DNA of 64,000 nt from Canna indica (taxonomy: Eukaryota > Streptophyta > Magnoliopsida > Zingiberales > Cannaceae). Location of the stretch: NCBI GenBank assembly GCA_034359265.1, contig CP136896.1, positions 37,190,001 to 37,254,000 on the forward strand, given 5' to 3'. The position numbers were made by a program, and so were the translations under genes. This document shows positions 1 through 12,340 of the stretch, one piece after another. The stretch's first letter is position 1; every line of letters starts with the position of its first letter. The notes below the pieces were generated by a model. That model was not told where the DNA came from. It ran no database searches and worked only from the letters and a program-made list of their open reading frames with translations.

Positions 1-2
1 TT

Positions 3-1412
3 TCACACTTGTGTGGTAGCTCCCCCTACAATAGAAGATGAGATCTTTGGTACCCAAATGATTTTGGATCCTTGGAGGTTAGATGGCCTAGGAATCCAAA
101 GTGTCTTAGCAATACTTGGATTTCTTTTGAATGCACAATCATGAATAGCATGACCATATATACCACAACAAAAGCAATGTCCATGAAACTTTTTCTTTTC
201 ATTTTTAACATGGACATGAGATTTAATGTTAGAATGCTTAACATAGGAGGCATGATGAGCATGGACATTCTTAAATGAAACATTTTTATTTTGAGCATGA
301 GGTTTAAATATGGAATACCTAATATGAGAATGATGATGAACATTGGCATTCCTTACATAGACATTTTTTATTCTAGTGTTCTTAGGAGATGAAGCATTTT
401 TTAATTCATTTACTTTCTTATTCAAGAAAGTAATCTCACCTTTCAATTCATTCATGGATTTATGCAATGCATGTAATTGAGATTTTAACATGCAATTCTC
501 ATTTTCTATATTGTTATTTTTAAGCTTCAAATCCTTAAGCTCAAGTTCTACATTATCATGGCATGAATCAAATGACCTAGATTTCAATTTTTCATTTTCT
601 AGTTTGGATTCATGCAAATGAGAATCAAGCATCTCATTTTCCTTTTTCAACCTTTTATTTTCCTTATTTTTTCTAACAAGCAAGGCATACATTTTTTGAT
701 ATTCCTCAACTAGTTCTTCATATGGCATATTGAATGAACTAGAAGAGCTAGTACTATCATTATCATTATTATGACTAGAAGGGTAAGAGTGTACCTCATC
801 ATTGGTACTCACGAGGAAAACTTTTGAAGTAGCTTCATAGTCATTGCAAGAGGATGCTTCATTTGAATGGGATGATGATGTAGAAGCTTTTGACATCTTC
901 TTTGCCTTGTTTTTCATGGTAGGGCAATTCTTCTTCACATGCCCTTTTTCTTTGCATGCATGGCACACTACCTTCCCTTTTCGGCTCTTGGATCTACTCC
1001 TTTGACTAGAAGAGCTGTGGGCATCAAAACAAAGATTAGTAGTAGGTGAGTGACCATTGTCATCACCACCTTCATCAAAAGTGCCAATCTCTTCGGTTTT
1101 AGCATAATCATATAAAACATTTAAAGTGACCCATAAGTCATAAGCCGAAGAGCAATGCATGACTTTATCTAGGATGTCATTTGGTAATGTGCAAAGAATA
1201 CAATTCATGGCATCTCCGTTATACTTAAACATTTTCTTATCTAATTCACTCCAATCATGCATATCAACTTTAGGTTCAATGAATTCCCAATGTAACATGT
1301 TAAAGACACCAAGACCTTTAGTCTTTAAATAAGTGTACATCCTATATTTTCAAAGACCAAAGTTCGAGTCATCGAACCTAGGGGGTGAAGACGCTACACA
1401 CTCTGGTGCCAT
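3..1412 (-). pseudogene. Gag of LTR-1 copia-type retrotransposon (nonsense-broken)
   Basis: This is the structural Gag protein of a copia-type element, which packages element RNA in cytoplasmic particles. The start is the ATG at 1410-1412, matching the start of the paralog at 60859. From the N-terminus there is a Gag/UBN2-like region, a CCHC zinc knuckle at 924-965 (CHACKEKGHVKKNC), a long Lys/Glu/Leu-rich coiled coil, and a second knuckle at 133-174 (CFCCGIYGHAIHDC). It ends at a TGA at 3-5. A TGA at 1350-1352 replaces the Trp codon present in the 60859 paralog, so only the downstream 445 residues read through. A PBS and 5' LTR lie directly upstream on the same strand. Any pol would lie left of the window. 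The family call is secure; the Gag/UBN2 domain name is my inference. Confidence 0.8.
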
Positions 1413-1466
1413 TTTTCGGATCAAGAGATGATGTAGAGGAGATGATGAAATCTCAATCTACGTCCC

Positions 1467-1478
1467 GCTCTGATACCA
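1467..1478 (-). promoter_or_regulatory. Primer-binding site (tRNA-iMet type)
   Basis: The minus strand reads TGGTATCAGAGC two bases after the LTR end. This is the usual plant retrotransposon primer-binding site complementary to the 3' end of initiator tRNA-Met. It marks the adjoining 1481-3042 repeat as a 5' LTR. Confidence 0.9.
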
Positions 1479-1480
1479 AT

Positions 1481-3042
1481 CGTAGTCGAAATGGCAACAC
1501 TAGAGGGGGGGTGAATAGTGTGTTATCTAATTTTTTAGCCTAAATCCAATTTTATTCGTTTCTCAAATCGGTTAGGGAAGTTGCGATTAAATGCGGAAGC
1601 AAGATAAAACAATTAAGCACAAATAAAGAATCAATGCAAACACACAAATTTATAGTGGTTCGGCCCCAATGCCTACTCCACTACCTAAGCACTCCGCTTA
1701 GGATTTCCAAACTAGGTTTACTAGATTAATTCTTGTTTCCCTTACAATGAGGACTTTGACTCGAAGAGTCGCACTCTTGACCTAAGGCACTTCCACACCC
1801 GGAAGTCTCCGCCTTCTTACCGAAAGCACTCTTCCACCTCAACCCTAAGGGATACCTCAACTAATCCTAGTAAAACAAGGTTTACACAAGTGGCTTTACA
1901 CCTTCTCAGCAAGGTAACCACTCACACAACAAGACTTAACAACCTAAGTCTTACTCAAACTCAAATTCAAATAAAAAATAGGTTCAAATAAATAATTAAA
2001 ATTACAATCAAAAGAGCTTAAGAAACGAGAGAGGAACCACAGCTATTTTCCAAGCCTTCAACGCCTTCAACTCATCAAGAGGTAGAGCTCGTATTAAAAC
2101 CCGAGTGGAGGAAGAAAGCTGGGTGCCTGAGAAAATGTTCACGGAAGAACAGAGCGCTGTTGATCGATCCTTTGAAGGATCAAATCTCCCTTTTTAATTG
2201 CTCAATAAAATCTGTAAGAGTGGGAGAGATGAATTAAATGAGTTATATGAATGTTATATATAACCTCTCAAAGGAACGATAGCTCAACGGGCTAAAATCT
2301 AGCCGTTACAGTCTCTCGGTCGATTGGCCGGTCGACCAACCGATCAACCGCTTAGAGTGACCGCTTCCTATTCTCTCTGTGTGATCGATCGACGGGTCGA
2401 TCGCCAGACGCAAATCTTGCATTCCTGCAATCTGGTCAACCCACCGGTCGATCGACTTAGTGAAGCCAGAGACACGCGACATGCGATTTTTAATCGGGTC
2501 GACCGACGCACACGCTGCCCATTTTTCACCTCTATCGGTCGATTGACCGGTCGTCCGAAGTAACCTTAGCCAATTTTTTTACACCATCTTCGGTCGATCG
2601 ACGGGTCGATTGATTGGCTGCTGCCAATTTTTGGCAACATTCGATCGACCGAATTGGCTACTGCCAATTTCCTAACTCTATTCGGTTGATCGACCGGTCG
2701 ACCGAACATAGGCTGATATTGATTTTTCAACCATTTTTCTTGCGCACTTCATTTCCGGGTTTCGGCTTTCAACGAGTGTCATCTTGGAGAGCTTTCCATG
2801 TGATCGTTGAGCTCGTCCAATACGTATTTAGTGCATACGTTGAACTTCGAGATATTCCATGACGAATCCGAGCGCGACAATCAATGTCCTTCCAATTTTC
2901 CAATTTCTTCCGATTTATTTGATCGAGGACATCGAACGCTAACCGATATGGAACCTGAAAGATTTCTCAATGAAATATTAGTTCCATGTTTGTTATCATC
3001 AAAACCAAGATTAAGATTAAGGTTGAAAACCTTAAGCCAACA
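1481..3042 (-). mobile_element. LTR-1, 5' LTR of the gag at 3-1412
   Basis: A long terminal repeat of about 1.56 kb in minus orientation. On the minus strand it begins TGTTGGCTTAAGG and then carries the family motif around GATGATAACAAACATGG. It ends in the segment around 1481-1530 that is shared with the other copies (ctagagggggggtgaatag on plus). A TATA-like element lies at 2254-2264. The PBS and gag follow directly. The terminal CA expected at 1481 is not clean, so that boundary is good to a few bases only. Beyond 3042 lies LTR-2 sequence, so this element inserted into or next to an older LTR-2 copy. Confidence 0.85.
2316..2707 (-). repeat. Palindromic GGTCGACC module array in LTR U3
   Basis: Degenerate tandem modules of roughly 40-60 bp, each with a CG-rich, near-palindromic core of the type CGGTCGATCGACCGGTCGAC followed by an A/T-rich spacer such as TGCCAATTTTTGGC. 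They lie just upstream of the TATA-like element in LTR orientation. The same arrangement recurs in most LTR-1 copies of this window. Confidence 0.85.
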
Positions 3043-3889
3043 GGACGAACCCTCTTCATGAGGTGTAGTGTTCATTCGGCCACATCAAAGGTTTCTAGGG
3101 AAGACATGCTTCATAACACCTAAAATTGACGATTAAGACTACATCATTCATGAACATGAGATCGTCCAAGGGCTTTCTTTCCGTCAAGGGAATTGGGGAA
3201 AATTTTGGCATGACCTTTCCCCTTTTCCCATGACTCGGCAGCCCTACTACTTAAGAAATCGGTGAAGAAACAAGATGATCCGATAAGAACTCATACAAAA
3301 TAGTGAATACACATCGATTAAACCAAGATCCGTCGGAAAGATCGTGAGAAAACTCATCCTATCACATCTAGTGGTTCGGCTACCCGCCTCCCCCAAGCTT
3401 TCAAATTCTAACCACTCACCTAGATTGTGGAGAACGAAAGATCGGATGACGATGACTTTAAATCTTTCGGCGACGACGCGAAATCCTGGATCGATCCAAG
3501 TCTCCCCTTCTCCTTTCTCTTCTCCCTCTCTCCCTAGGCTGCCTTGTGCGACTCAAAGGATGAGTCGCACGACACATGGATGAGGGTTTTTAATCCGTTA
3601 TCTAGCCTTCCATGTAGGCTCTTGACTCACCTGACTCATACTCAAAACTCGACTAAACCCGAACTCAACTTGGGTTCCGACTCAACCCACAACATGAGTT
3701 GATTTAAACTTGATTTAAGGTATGATTGCATAAAAGGAAAGTCAATCACCCAATAAAATTCTATACATCATTAGTCGAGTCATACCTTTTCACTCGAGGC
3801 GATGCTGAGGCTCGACCCGACTATCCACGGGTCCGGCGTGCTGCACCAAAAATAGATTTTTATATTAGAAAATTTTCCCAGGTCTTACA
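3043..3889 (-). mobile_element. LTR-2 (gypsy-like) fragment
   Basis: Promoter-side part of the second LTR family, best seen complete at 29389-31856. Shared blocks include a stretch around 3180-3240 (gcatgacctttcccctttt) and a terminus around 3860-3889 (tttttatattagaaaa, then ttaca). Read on the minus strand it starts TGTAAGACCTGGG and has a splice-donor-like GTGAGTGG at about 3411-3419. The other end was lost where the LTR-1 element joins at 3042. Homology is clear from about 3160; 3043-3160 is assigned by continuity. Confidence 0.7.
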
Positions 3890-4520
3890 CGGCACCTCCG
3901 TCCGAAGCCCCAATTCTAGTATCCCTACATCGACTTTGAGAGCCAACGCGTCGATCCTCAATTCCGGTTAGCTCTCTTTTTTGTCGCCAATAATTTTTCT
4001 TTGGTTTCTATCAATTAGGGTTCCACTAATTTCATTCAAATAAATGGGCTTCTTCCTAAGTCTTCCTCTATGTTGAACCAGTTTCTCTATACATTTCCCG
4101 GTAGCTACAACAAACAAAGATGATGAATTGTTTTGTGACTGGAACAAATGCAGAACATTGTCCCCTGACTTTAGCTCTTCATTCCTAAGGCTTGATTAAA
4201 AAGTCTAACATTGTCACAAAATAACTTGTTGAGACTTTTCTATGTTTTCATGATTGTTTTCTCTTGACTGACCCATTGACAAGAAATAACTCCAAACAAT
4301 GTTGAGACTTGAGACAGTTTGAATATGAACCAAATAATGATAATTGTCAATAGCTAAGGTTTCTGGGTTGAGTCCAACCTTCACTACCTATCTTTTGGGA
4401 AAAAAAAAATGTGATGACCAAGTTTAAAGACGAGGAAAGAAATTATGCGAACTTAGAACAAAAATATTCTTATATAGAACATTTAGCTTCTATTTCTAGA
4501 AGAAAAACTCTTCATGGAAA
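3890..4520. other. Unassigned intergenic sequence
   Basis: AT-rich sequence with no long frame and no recognised repeat end. A 27-base string beginning gcttgattaaaaagtct near 4191 recurs with one change near 5288, which suggests an old shared repeat. I see nothing else. Confidence 0.5.
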
Positions 4521-4731
4521 CTACTACAATTTGGCTTTTTAGCGGTGATTGTTATGACGTCTGCTAGTAATTGTAAATGCTGCAAAAATCTTTACCAACA
4601 ATTAATGAATTCACACTAGATTCATTGTCGTTAAAGACTTTAGAAGCAATTTATACAATTGCTAGTAAATATAAAAATAATCACCACTAAATATATACAT
4701 ATATATTGAAATCTATAACTTTTTTGTAGTG
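4521..4731. mobile_element. Small CACTA-type MITE
   Basis: A stretch of about 210 bp with inverted ends. The left end reads CTACTACAATTTGGC and the right end CTTTTTTGTAGTG. Internal inverted copies of TTTAGCGGTGATT and its complement AATCACCACTAAA support a foldback non-autonomous element. The ends are imperfect and I could not define a clean 3-bp TSD. Confidence 0.5.
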
Positions 4732-6159
4732 TTTTTAATAATAATTGCTAAATGATGTACTTTTAAATTATTTAGCAGTAATTATTTTATTGTTATAAAT
4801 TAATGAAAGGAAGAGATGATTTGCAACAGTCAAGGGACTAGGTAAAGTAATTCAAACTTTTACATATTATATTTTGCATGAAATACATGTTATATTTAGC
4901 ATATTTCTGCATAGAAGTATAAAGACCAAATGTTAAGCACAATTGGAAGTCTTACTTAACAGGAAAATAATGGTATGAAACTAGAGCCTTCAGATTTTTA
5001 GGAGGCAATTTTTTATATATAAAAAAAAACATGTAAGACATTAAGAAATATAATACACAACATTATTAATTGTCTATATATGTTCAATGATCATTTTGAG
5101 TGCATCTCCATGTGACCTTTTTTTGCACTGCGGAGATCACTGAAAGGAGCTCTTGTTTTTAGTGCTTTCATGGGGCCTTGAGTGTTCCTGGACAAGGAGC
5201 AAAACAAGAAAAAAAAGAGAAAACCCTAGGAATTGGCAAGACCAACACAATCATTTCTAATACAAAGTGAGAGAGATGATGCTTACTGCTTGATTAAAAA
5301 GTCTGACATTGTCAAGGAGATCTCAATATCCTCATCCAGATTTAATTACATTGTTATACCTATCAGCACTCATCATCAATGGAAAAATCTGTTCATTGGG
5401 GTAATCAGGTAAATAATGTTCTTATTTGATTTTGCAACACAATGGGCAAAGGAAGCATCCAAATTTTGCCGCTTTGTTTGTTTCAGACTAGTTTTGCCAA
5501 AATTCTTTTGTAAAGGGATGAATATCAATGTTGCTAATCACTAGCAATATTTGTGTACATCTTAATCAGTGATGTTATGGGTTATGCATTTATATTATGT
5601 CTGTAGTATAAGAAAAAACAAGCAACAAAGTCCAAATTCTACGGGTAAATCAGTTATGTAATTATTATCTATGATGAAGTTTTGCTACGTATATTGACCT
5701 AGCCTAACTTGCAGATTTTAACCTCTTTGGACGCCTTATGGTTGTTTTTGTTTGGGGTATTTAGTGATGCTTCAAGTTATTTATGTGCATAATTTGAGAA
5801 AACATATAATTGCTAATTAGAGAATATGCACTCATCATTTTATCTACATTGAGGGCATTTGTGGATGAATCCTGTTAATTTTTCATATATAAGAAGATTG
5901 CGTCGATTTTGCTGCCATTAGTGTCATAAGAACACATGTTTTCTCACATCTAAACCACACCTGAGCCTAATATGTTCCTTTGAGTTTTTATTGTCATGTT
6001 GGATAGGATGATTACTTAGTAGTGGCTACCTAATCTACTTCTGCCTTCTTATAAACTCTTTTGCATCGAACTTAGTTTTTACAATGTTATTTCTTATAAG
6101 AGCATTCTTCTGTATATGTTGCTTTGAAGCTTTGCATATTACTTAACATAATGAAACTA
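4732..6159. other. Unassigned AT-rich sequence
   Basis: No long reading frame, no recognisable transposon terminus and no RNA gene seen. It may be old degraded repeat or ordinary intergenic DNA. Confidence 0.5.
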
Positions 6160-6486
6160 TATTAAAGTCCCACATTGGTTAAAATATGGCCAAGATAGTC
6201 TTTAAATAGTTTGGGCAATCCTTTTCTCATGAGCTAGCTTTTGGGTGAATTAGGTCTACTAATTTTTTAACATGCTATCACAGCCTATCCTGTGGTTTAT
6301 ATTGTGCCACCCGCAGATGTCCGGTCCTGCAAAACTCCATGCTCCAGATGTCCAATCCTGGGTATGAGGGGGATGTGTTAAAGTCCCACATTGGTTAAAA
6401 TATGGCCAAGATAACCTTTAAATAGTTTGGACAATCCTTTCCCCATGAGCTAGCTTTTGGGGTGAGTTAGGCCCACTAATTTCTTA
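6160..6486 (+). mobile_element. TRIM (terminal-repeat retrotransposon in miniature)
   Basis: Two near-identical direct repeats of about 113 bp, at 6160-6272 and 6376-6486, both carrying TTAAAGTCCCACATTGG. They flank about 103 bp. A decayed primer-binding site (TGCTATCACAGCC, compare TGGTATCAGAGCC) directly follows the first repeat. A polypurine tract (GAGGGGGATG, 6366-6375) directly precedes the second. This is the full TRIM plan with no coding capacity. The flanks share AACTA (6155-6159 and 6487-6491), which would be the TSD if the last bases of the right LTR were lost. Confidence 0.85.
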
Positions 6487-6498
6487 AACTATCATGCC

Positions 6499-6702
6499 AT
6501 GCCTACATACTATTTTCCTTCTCAGATTGACAAGAGTGGATTTTTAATTGGTGCCATGAATAAAAAATGTTCTTTGATCATTGGTCTAGGGGCAGGTTAC
6601 AAATTGGTAAGCGGTTTTTGTACTGGCCCCTTTTTGTTTGGTCAATTGGAAGATTATTCTATGTTTATCAATTACCACTTTTATATGGTATATAGGATTT
6701 AA
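6499..6702 (+). other. Exon-like ORF beside the TRIM
   Basis: A short frame of 67 codons. Its central part lies between an acceptor-like TTCCTTCTCAG and a donor-like GTAAGC, and would encode a peptide containing KSGFLIGAMNKKCSLIIGLG. I do not recognise the family. It could be one exon of a decayed host gene or chance. The only support is the splice-site spacing and the absence of stops. Confidence 0.2.
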
Positions 6703-6724
6703 TGCATGCTTAGCTAAGTTTTCA

Positions 6725-7613
6725 GCTTTTTTTACTTTTGTCGTGTTCGCGAGTCGAGTCGGGGCTCGAACCGGGTTTGGATTGAGTCGAGTAGGGGCTT
6801 AAGTGAGGAAGGGATTTTTAGTCAAAAACTAAATAAAAATAAAATATAAAACCCATCACCTCAGCCGCCGTACGGCTCAATAAGGTGAGCCCCGCACGCA
6901 GCCTCGGGTGGAGGGAGAGAAGGGGATTCCGAGTGGTAGCGCGAAAAGTTGGTGTCGTTGCTGGAGATCGGAGTCGTCGCCGCCTAGATTGTCTTCCTCT
7001 TTGATCAAGGTGAGTGGTCAAACCTAGTTTTGTAGGGTAGGCGTGTGGCCGACCCTTAGAGGTGTTAGAATCGTGGTTTTCTCGCGTCGAATCTTGTCGA
7101 TCTGAAGTTTCTCGAGATTTATTATTTCCTTATGATTTCCTCGGGGTGGAGCCTTATGATAGGATGGTAGCCGTAGGGTAATGCCTAGGTTGGCCAAGAT
7201 TGTGATTTAGCAGGGTGTGGCCGATTGGCCAGCTGTGCAGAAAATTAAATATTTCATTATGCATCTTATTGCTTCTAGATTGCACTTATACTGGGATCTA
7301 AGTGAAGGTTCGGAAGAATCGCTCACTGAGTTCCTCGTGAACTCACGGTTTATTGTCTTTGTTTTGAAGAGCCTAACCAGTGAGGTACGACTTGATGGCA
7401 TGATGCAATTGGAGGGCAGGTGGTGACACGGATCTCGTAGTAGACGGTCTTATAGTCGTAGTCGTGTTGAGTAATATCATTGTACATGCACTGAGTGGAC
7501 TTTGTAAAACATTGAGTTGTCATTTTAAAAACTTTTAAATGTTTCTTTAAAACTTTGAGTGATTACTTTAACTCGAATTTATTCAACCTATTTTTAAACA
7601 TCTAATGAAGTTT
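6725..7613 (+). mobile_element. LTR-2 (gypsy-like) deleted copy
   Basis: This matches the minus strand of the complete LTR-2 at 29389-31856. A donor-like AAG/GTGAGTGG is at 7007-7015 and an acceptor-like tract ends at 7369, followed by AGCC. The downstream block around 7380-7470 (gcaattggagggcaggtgg) is shared with 40740-40800. Both termini and most of the intron are missing: only about 360 bp separate donor and acceptor, against about 1.7 kb in the complete copy. It is therefore an internally deleted relic. Confidence 0.65.
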
Positions 7614-8360
7614 CACTACAAAAAAAATTGGAATTAGTAACAAGCTGATTTTGCCACAGTAGTGATATACAGTGGCAAAATGATGATTCAGTGGCAAAAA
7701 AGTGCTCGCCAGCCGTTTGTCACATTAGGTCCGCTACTAAAAGTCATTTTTGGCTTTCGCGGCGAACTTTAACAGATTGCCATGAATTGCAATTTCTTTA
7801 GTGGCAAACGAAAAAGTCAAACTACCTCCATTCTATTGTGGCAAACAGAGCTTGCTGACATAACGTATCTTTTATGACAAATTTTTTTGCCACTTATTAA
7901 TAAATGTTTGTCATTATTCTAACCTTTCTAGAATCTTTTTCGTGGCAAAAATATATGAAATTTACCGCTGATAACGTGTTACATTTTGCCATTACATATC
8001 AAATTTGCTATAAAATTTTTTGCCACTAAATGTTAAAATGAATTTGCCATTAACACGATTTTAAATTTGGATTATTGCCACAATATCAATGATGATTTTG
8101 CCATAACTTTGAGAATTTGTGATGAATAATTTTTCACAAACACACAAAATCTAATAATTAATCATTTATTAATATAATAATCCATCTACTAATCACAAAA
8201 CCTACAACTTAGTAGGTATACAACCATCTACAAATCCAACCATCAACAATCCAAAATAAATTTGACATTAATCCAAATGCATAAAAAACAACATTGTCCA
8301 CCAACAACATACTCCAAGGTATCTAATATCCATTAAAAAATAGTTACAGTAGGTACACAG
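7614..8360 (+). mobile_element. CACTA-type terminus and subterminal region (partial)
   Basis: Begins CACTACAAAAAAAATTGG, a typical CACTA terminal inverted repeat. It is followed by short subterminal repeats built on GTGGCAAA and TTTGCCAC in both orientations down to about 8110, as in CACTA ends where transposase binds. The opposite terminus is absent; an LTR-1 begins at 8361 and interrupts it. No coding sequence is visible. Confidence 0.65.
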
Positions 8361-9828
8361 TATAGTCGAAATGCCAACACTAGAGGGGGGGTGAATAGTG
8401 TGTTAACTAAATCAATTAGCCTAAATTCGATTTTAATCGTTTCTCAAATCGTTTAGGCAAAATGCAATCTTGCGATTAAATGTGGAAGCAAGATAAAATA
8501 ATTAAGCACAAACAAATATAACAATGCTAACAATAATTTATAGTGGTTTGGCCCCAATGTCTACTCCACTACCTAAGCACCCCGCTTAGGATTTCCAAAC
8601 TAGTTTAACTAGATTAAATCGATTTCGCTTACACAGAGGACTTTGACTCGAAGAGTCTCACTCTCGACCTAAGGCACTTCCACACCCGAAAGTCTCCGCC
8701 TTCTTATCGAGAGCACTCTTCCACCTCAACCCTAAGGGACAACTCCACTTAATCCTAGCAAACTACGTTTAATTACACCGGTGGATTTAAACCTCAAACA
8801 CGAAGGCTATCACCCAATTTCAAGACCTAACAATCCTAGGTCTTCACACGCACAAATCCAAAGAATACGTTCAAATAACAATAAAAATACAATCAAAAGA
8901 GCTTAGGAAATGAAAGAGAAACCATAGCTCTTTTCCACGCCTTCAACTCGTCAAGAGGTAGAGCTTGAATCAAATCCCGAGTTGAGGAAGCTGTTGGCGC
9001 TTGAAGAACATGTTCACGGAAGAACAGAGCACTGTTGATCGATTCTTTGAAGGCTCAAATCTCCCTTTAGAATGCTCAATTAAATCTGTAGGAGTGAGTG
9101 AGAGAAGGGTTAAATGAGTTATATGAATGATATATATAACCTCTCAAAGGAATGATAGCTCAACGGATAAAAAACTATCCGTTACAACCGCTCGGTCGAT
9201 TGGTCGGTCGACCGACCGATCGATCGCTCACACTGACCGCTGCATCTTCTCTTTGTGCGGTCGACTGACGGGTCGACCGCCAGATGCAAAACACTTGATC
9301 CCACATTCGATCGACCCATCGGTCGGCCGACGCAAGGAAGCCAAGGTCGCAAGACTGCGCGATCCTCAATCAGGTCGACCGATCGATCGACTGCTAGGGC
9401 TACTGCCCATTTTTGGCCTCTGTCGGTCGACCAACTGGTCGACCGAAGTAGCCACTGCCATCTTTTGGCAGTGTTCGGTTGACCGACCGGTCGACCGAAC
9501 CTAGGCTGAGTTTGATTTCTTCAACCTTTTTCTTCCGTGCTTCGTTTCCGAGTTCTGGCTTTCAACGAGCATCAACTTGGAGAGCTTTCCATGTGATCTT
9601 TGAGCTCGTCCAATACGTCTTTGGTGCAGATGTTGATATTCGAGAAATTTCCATGACGAACCCGAGCGCGATGATCAATGTCTTTTCGATTTATCAATTT
9701 CTCTGATTTATCCGATCGAGGACATCGAACGCTACTCGATATGGAACCTAAAAGATTTCTCAACGAAATATTAGTTCCATCATCAAAACCGAGATTAAGC
9801 GATTAAGACCAAGGTTGAAAACCTAACA
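8361..9828 (-). mobile_element. LTR-1, 3' LTR of a minus-strand element
   Basis: About 1.47 kb, minus orientation. The right edge (9821-9828, acctaaca on plus) is the LTR start. It is immediately followed by tctcccccttttt on plus, a polypurine tract on minus, so this is the 3' LTR. The left edge shares the conserved end block (gagggggggtgaatagtg) with the copy at 1481. Palindromic modules lie at 9191-9500 and a TATA-like ttatatataa on minus lies near 9120-9140. It cuts into the CACTA end at 7614-8360. Confidence 0.8.
9191..9500 (-). repeat. Palindromic GGTCGACC module array
   Basis: Same type of array as at 2316-2707: repeated GGTCGACCGACCGATCGATCG-like cores with spacers, inside the LTR and upstream of its TATA-like element. 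Confidence 0.8.
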
Positions 9829-12340
9829 ATCTCCCCCTTTTTGATGATGACAAACATCCTTAAGAAAATATATTCCTTAAAGCATATAGGATATCAACCA
9901 AGGGATTTCTCCCCCTATCAACATGCATATCTTTGAAAATAAACTCCCCCAATCTATATGCATGGATCTCCTATATTTTCCTCCCCTTTACCTATAATTT
10001 TCTCCCTATTTACTTATACATCTCTCCCCCTTTTTCCTATACTTTTCTCCATAGTTTTCTCCCCCTTTTGACATCAATTAAAAAAGGCAAGAAAGGTCAA
10101 TTTAGTCAAAGGGATGAATAACAAATATTCTTGCATGAAGTTGAGACTCTGAAGATTATTTTTCATTAAACATGAAAATCTCAACCAAAGGGATGGAAAA
10201 TTTGACATGAAACTAAATCATACATGATATGTTCAAAACTAAATATTTGAATTCAAAACAAAAACATGTATGATCTCAAGTATGTATGAACTTAGCATGA
10301 TTTCATTCAAAGTATGTTTGAAATCATGAAAAATGCTAAGTATCAGGTTTTGCTTTCTACTCATGTTTTTCTCATATTTAGGCATTTAGACATCAAACAT
10401 GAGAGAATGTAAGTCTATGAATCAAGTTTGGGCTTAAGATGAAATTTTTAAGTTATGTTGTTGACTTAGGTCAAACTATACTTCAAGTTTTCAAAAATCA
10501 AATTTTTAAGTCCATTCAAAATCATATTTTTGACAAATATTTTTGAAACCAATTGTTGGATGAAATTTTTTGATACCAATTGATGAATGGTCATTTGAAA
10601 TGCATGTATCAAGATTGAACTTCAAAATGAATTTTCTAAGTTTATTTTTCATCCTATATTGATTTTAATAAACAAATGGATATTTCTAGCTATCATCCAA
10701 GATATCAAAATCATTCCTAGAAATGATTTTACTCAAGAAATTGTGTGAATGATATTAGAAATGGAATCCAAATGATATACATGAGTTTTTAAAGAAAAAT
10801 TAAAGTATCGGAGAGATTGTGTTTTCGAAATCTAACTTCAAAATTCTATTTTAAATCAGATTATTGATGAAACTTTTTGAAATTTTTACACAACATATTA
10901 ATTTTTTTTTTGATACCAAATGTAGGCGAAATTTTTACTGATAAAACTAGATTTTTCAGTGAATGTGCGGTTTCAAGAATCAATTAAAAATGATTTTTCT
11001 ATATTTCTCTAGAAATAACTGAAATTGATACCAATGGTAGGTCGAAATGGTATTTTTGTAATTTTCAGTATTTTTTAAAACTTGAAATTTTTACACAACA
11101 TATTAATTTTTTTTTTTGATACCAAATGACACCACATGATGGTCATGTAAAGAGTATATGTCAAGTTCGAAATAAAAAATTATGTCCTTAAGTCAAGATA
11201 TCAACCTAGCAAAGTTTCATTCAAAACTAAACTAGTTTTTTTTGAAACTTGCTAAGTTTCAATCTTATCATTTACTCATTATTTTTCAAACTAAACCCTA
11301 TGGATACCTAACATAAGTAAATCTAAACATGTTCCCCAAATATGAATTGAAAATGAGACCTTTAAGTCAACTTGTTGACTTGGGTCAACTTGGTTCAAAA
11401 GAGGTTTTCATGAAACCACTTCTATGTCATTTTATCCATATCCATATGAATTTTTTACTCTAAGTGCATGAAAACATGTCATACCTATTCCTAAACATGT
11501 TTATGAAGATTGGACTTAAAAATGAAGTGTCCAAGTCGATTTGTTGACTTGGATCAAACTTTTCCAAGTTTAAGTCCCCTAATGTGATATAGTTATCACA
11601 TTGTTCATCTAGACATGAATTTTTAATTTTAGATACCTAGACTCATGTGATATGTGTATCTAAATATGTTCATTTGGTGTTTACTCAAAATGAGGTATCT
11701 AATAAGAAATTTCAAACTAGCCCAATTTCATTCAATATTAATATCATGAAATTTGCCTAGTTATCATGAAATTGCCTACTCATGAAAATTCAAACATTTT
11801 TCATGCAAGATCAATCATGAGTATAGAGACATCATTAAAGCATGAATATTCAGGATGATATTAAGATTTTTGCAAAATTAAATCCATACCTTAGTCTTTA
11901 GAAATTTTGCCAAACTTGTGATTTACTTTTCAATTTTCTTGTAGATAGCATAGCCTTCCAAATTTTTATCACCTTCTTAACTTGCAAGAGGGCTTCATTA
12001 GTATCATAATGAAATAATAAGATGCCAACTAGCAAACTAACTTACTAAATAACAAATGTTCAAAGCAAATTTTCATTTAAAAACCTTAACCTATGCTAGA
12101 TAGTAGAGATTTATTTTAAGGAGTTATCATGATATAAAAATGAATCTAAGGGATCTTAAGATGAAGCATTTGATGAATAAGGTCCCTAATCATGTTTAAC
12201 TAGTTTGGACTTAAAGGAATGTCTCTAATAGTAAGTATCAACCTAGAGCAAGTTTCATTCAATGAAATTTGTCTAAGTACTAAGATTTTACCTACTCATG
12301 AAAATTCAAGGGTTTTAACATGCAATTCTAATCATGAGTA
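9829..12340 (-). mobile_element. 3' non-coding internal region of the minus LTR-1 element
   Basis: Starts with the polypurine tract at 9829-9842 and a T/C-rich strand with repeated CTCCCCC blocks to about 10070. It continues as AT-rich sequence without long frames. Parts resemble the internal region 45860-46510 of the complete non-autonomous element, for example the tttgccaaa and acttgcaag blocks. A block around 11740-11830 is repeated near 12240-12340. No gag or pol is recognisable, so this is the downstream end of a pol-less element whose 5' part is missing. Confidence 0.55.

Noticed and set aside
2316..2707. CRISPR-like array or tRNA cluster in the GGTCGACC repeats
   Set aside because: Repeat units are degenerate, spacers are not unique, the context is a plant LTR promoter, and no tRNA fold or cas gene is present.
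9127..9504. 125-codon Arg/Ser/Asp-rich frame
   Set aside because: It is a reading of the palindromic module array (repeated S-I-D-R-P-T words) and also reads open on the other strand, as expected for CG palindromes.
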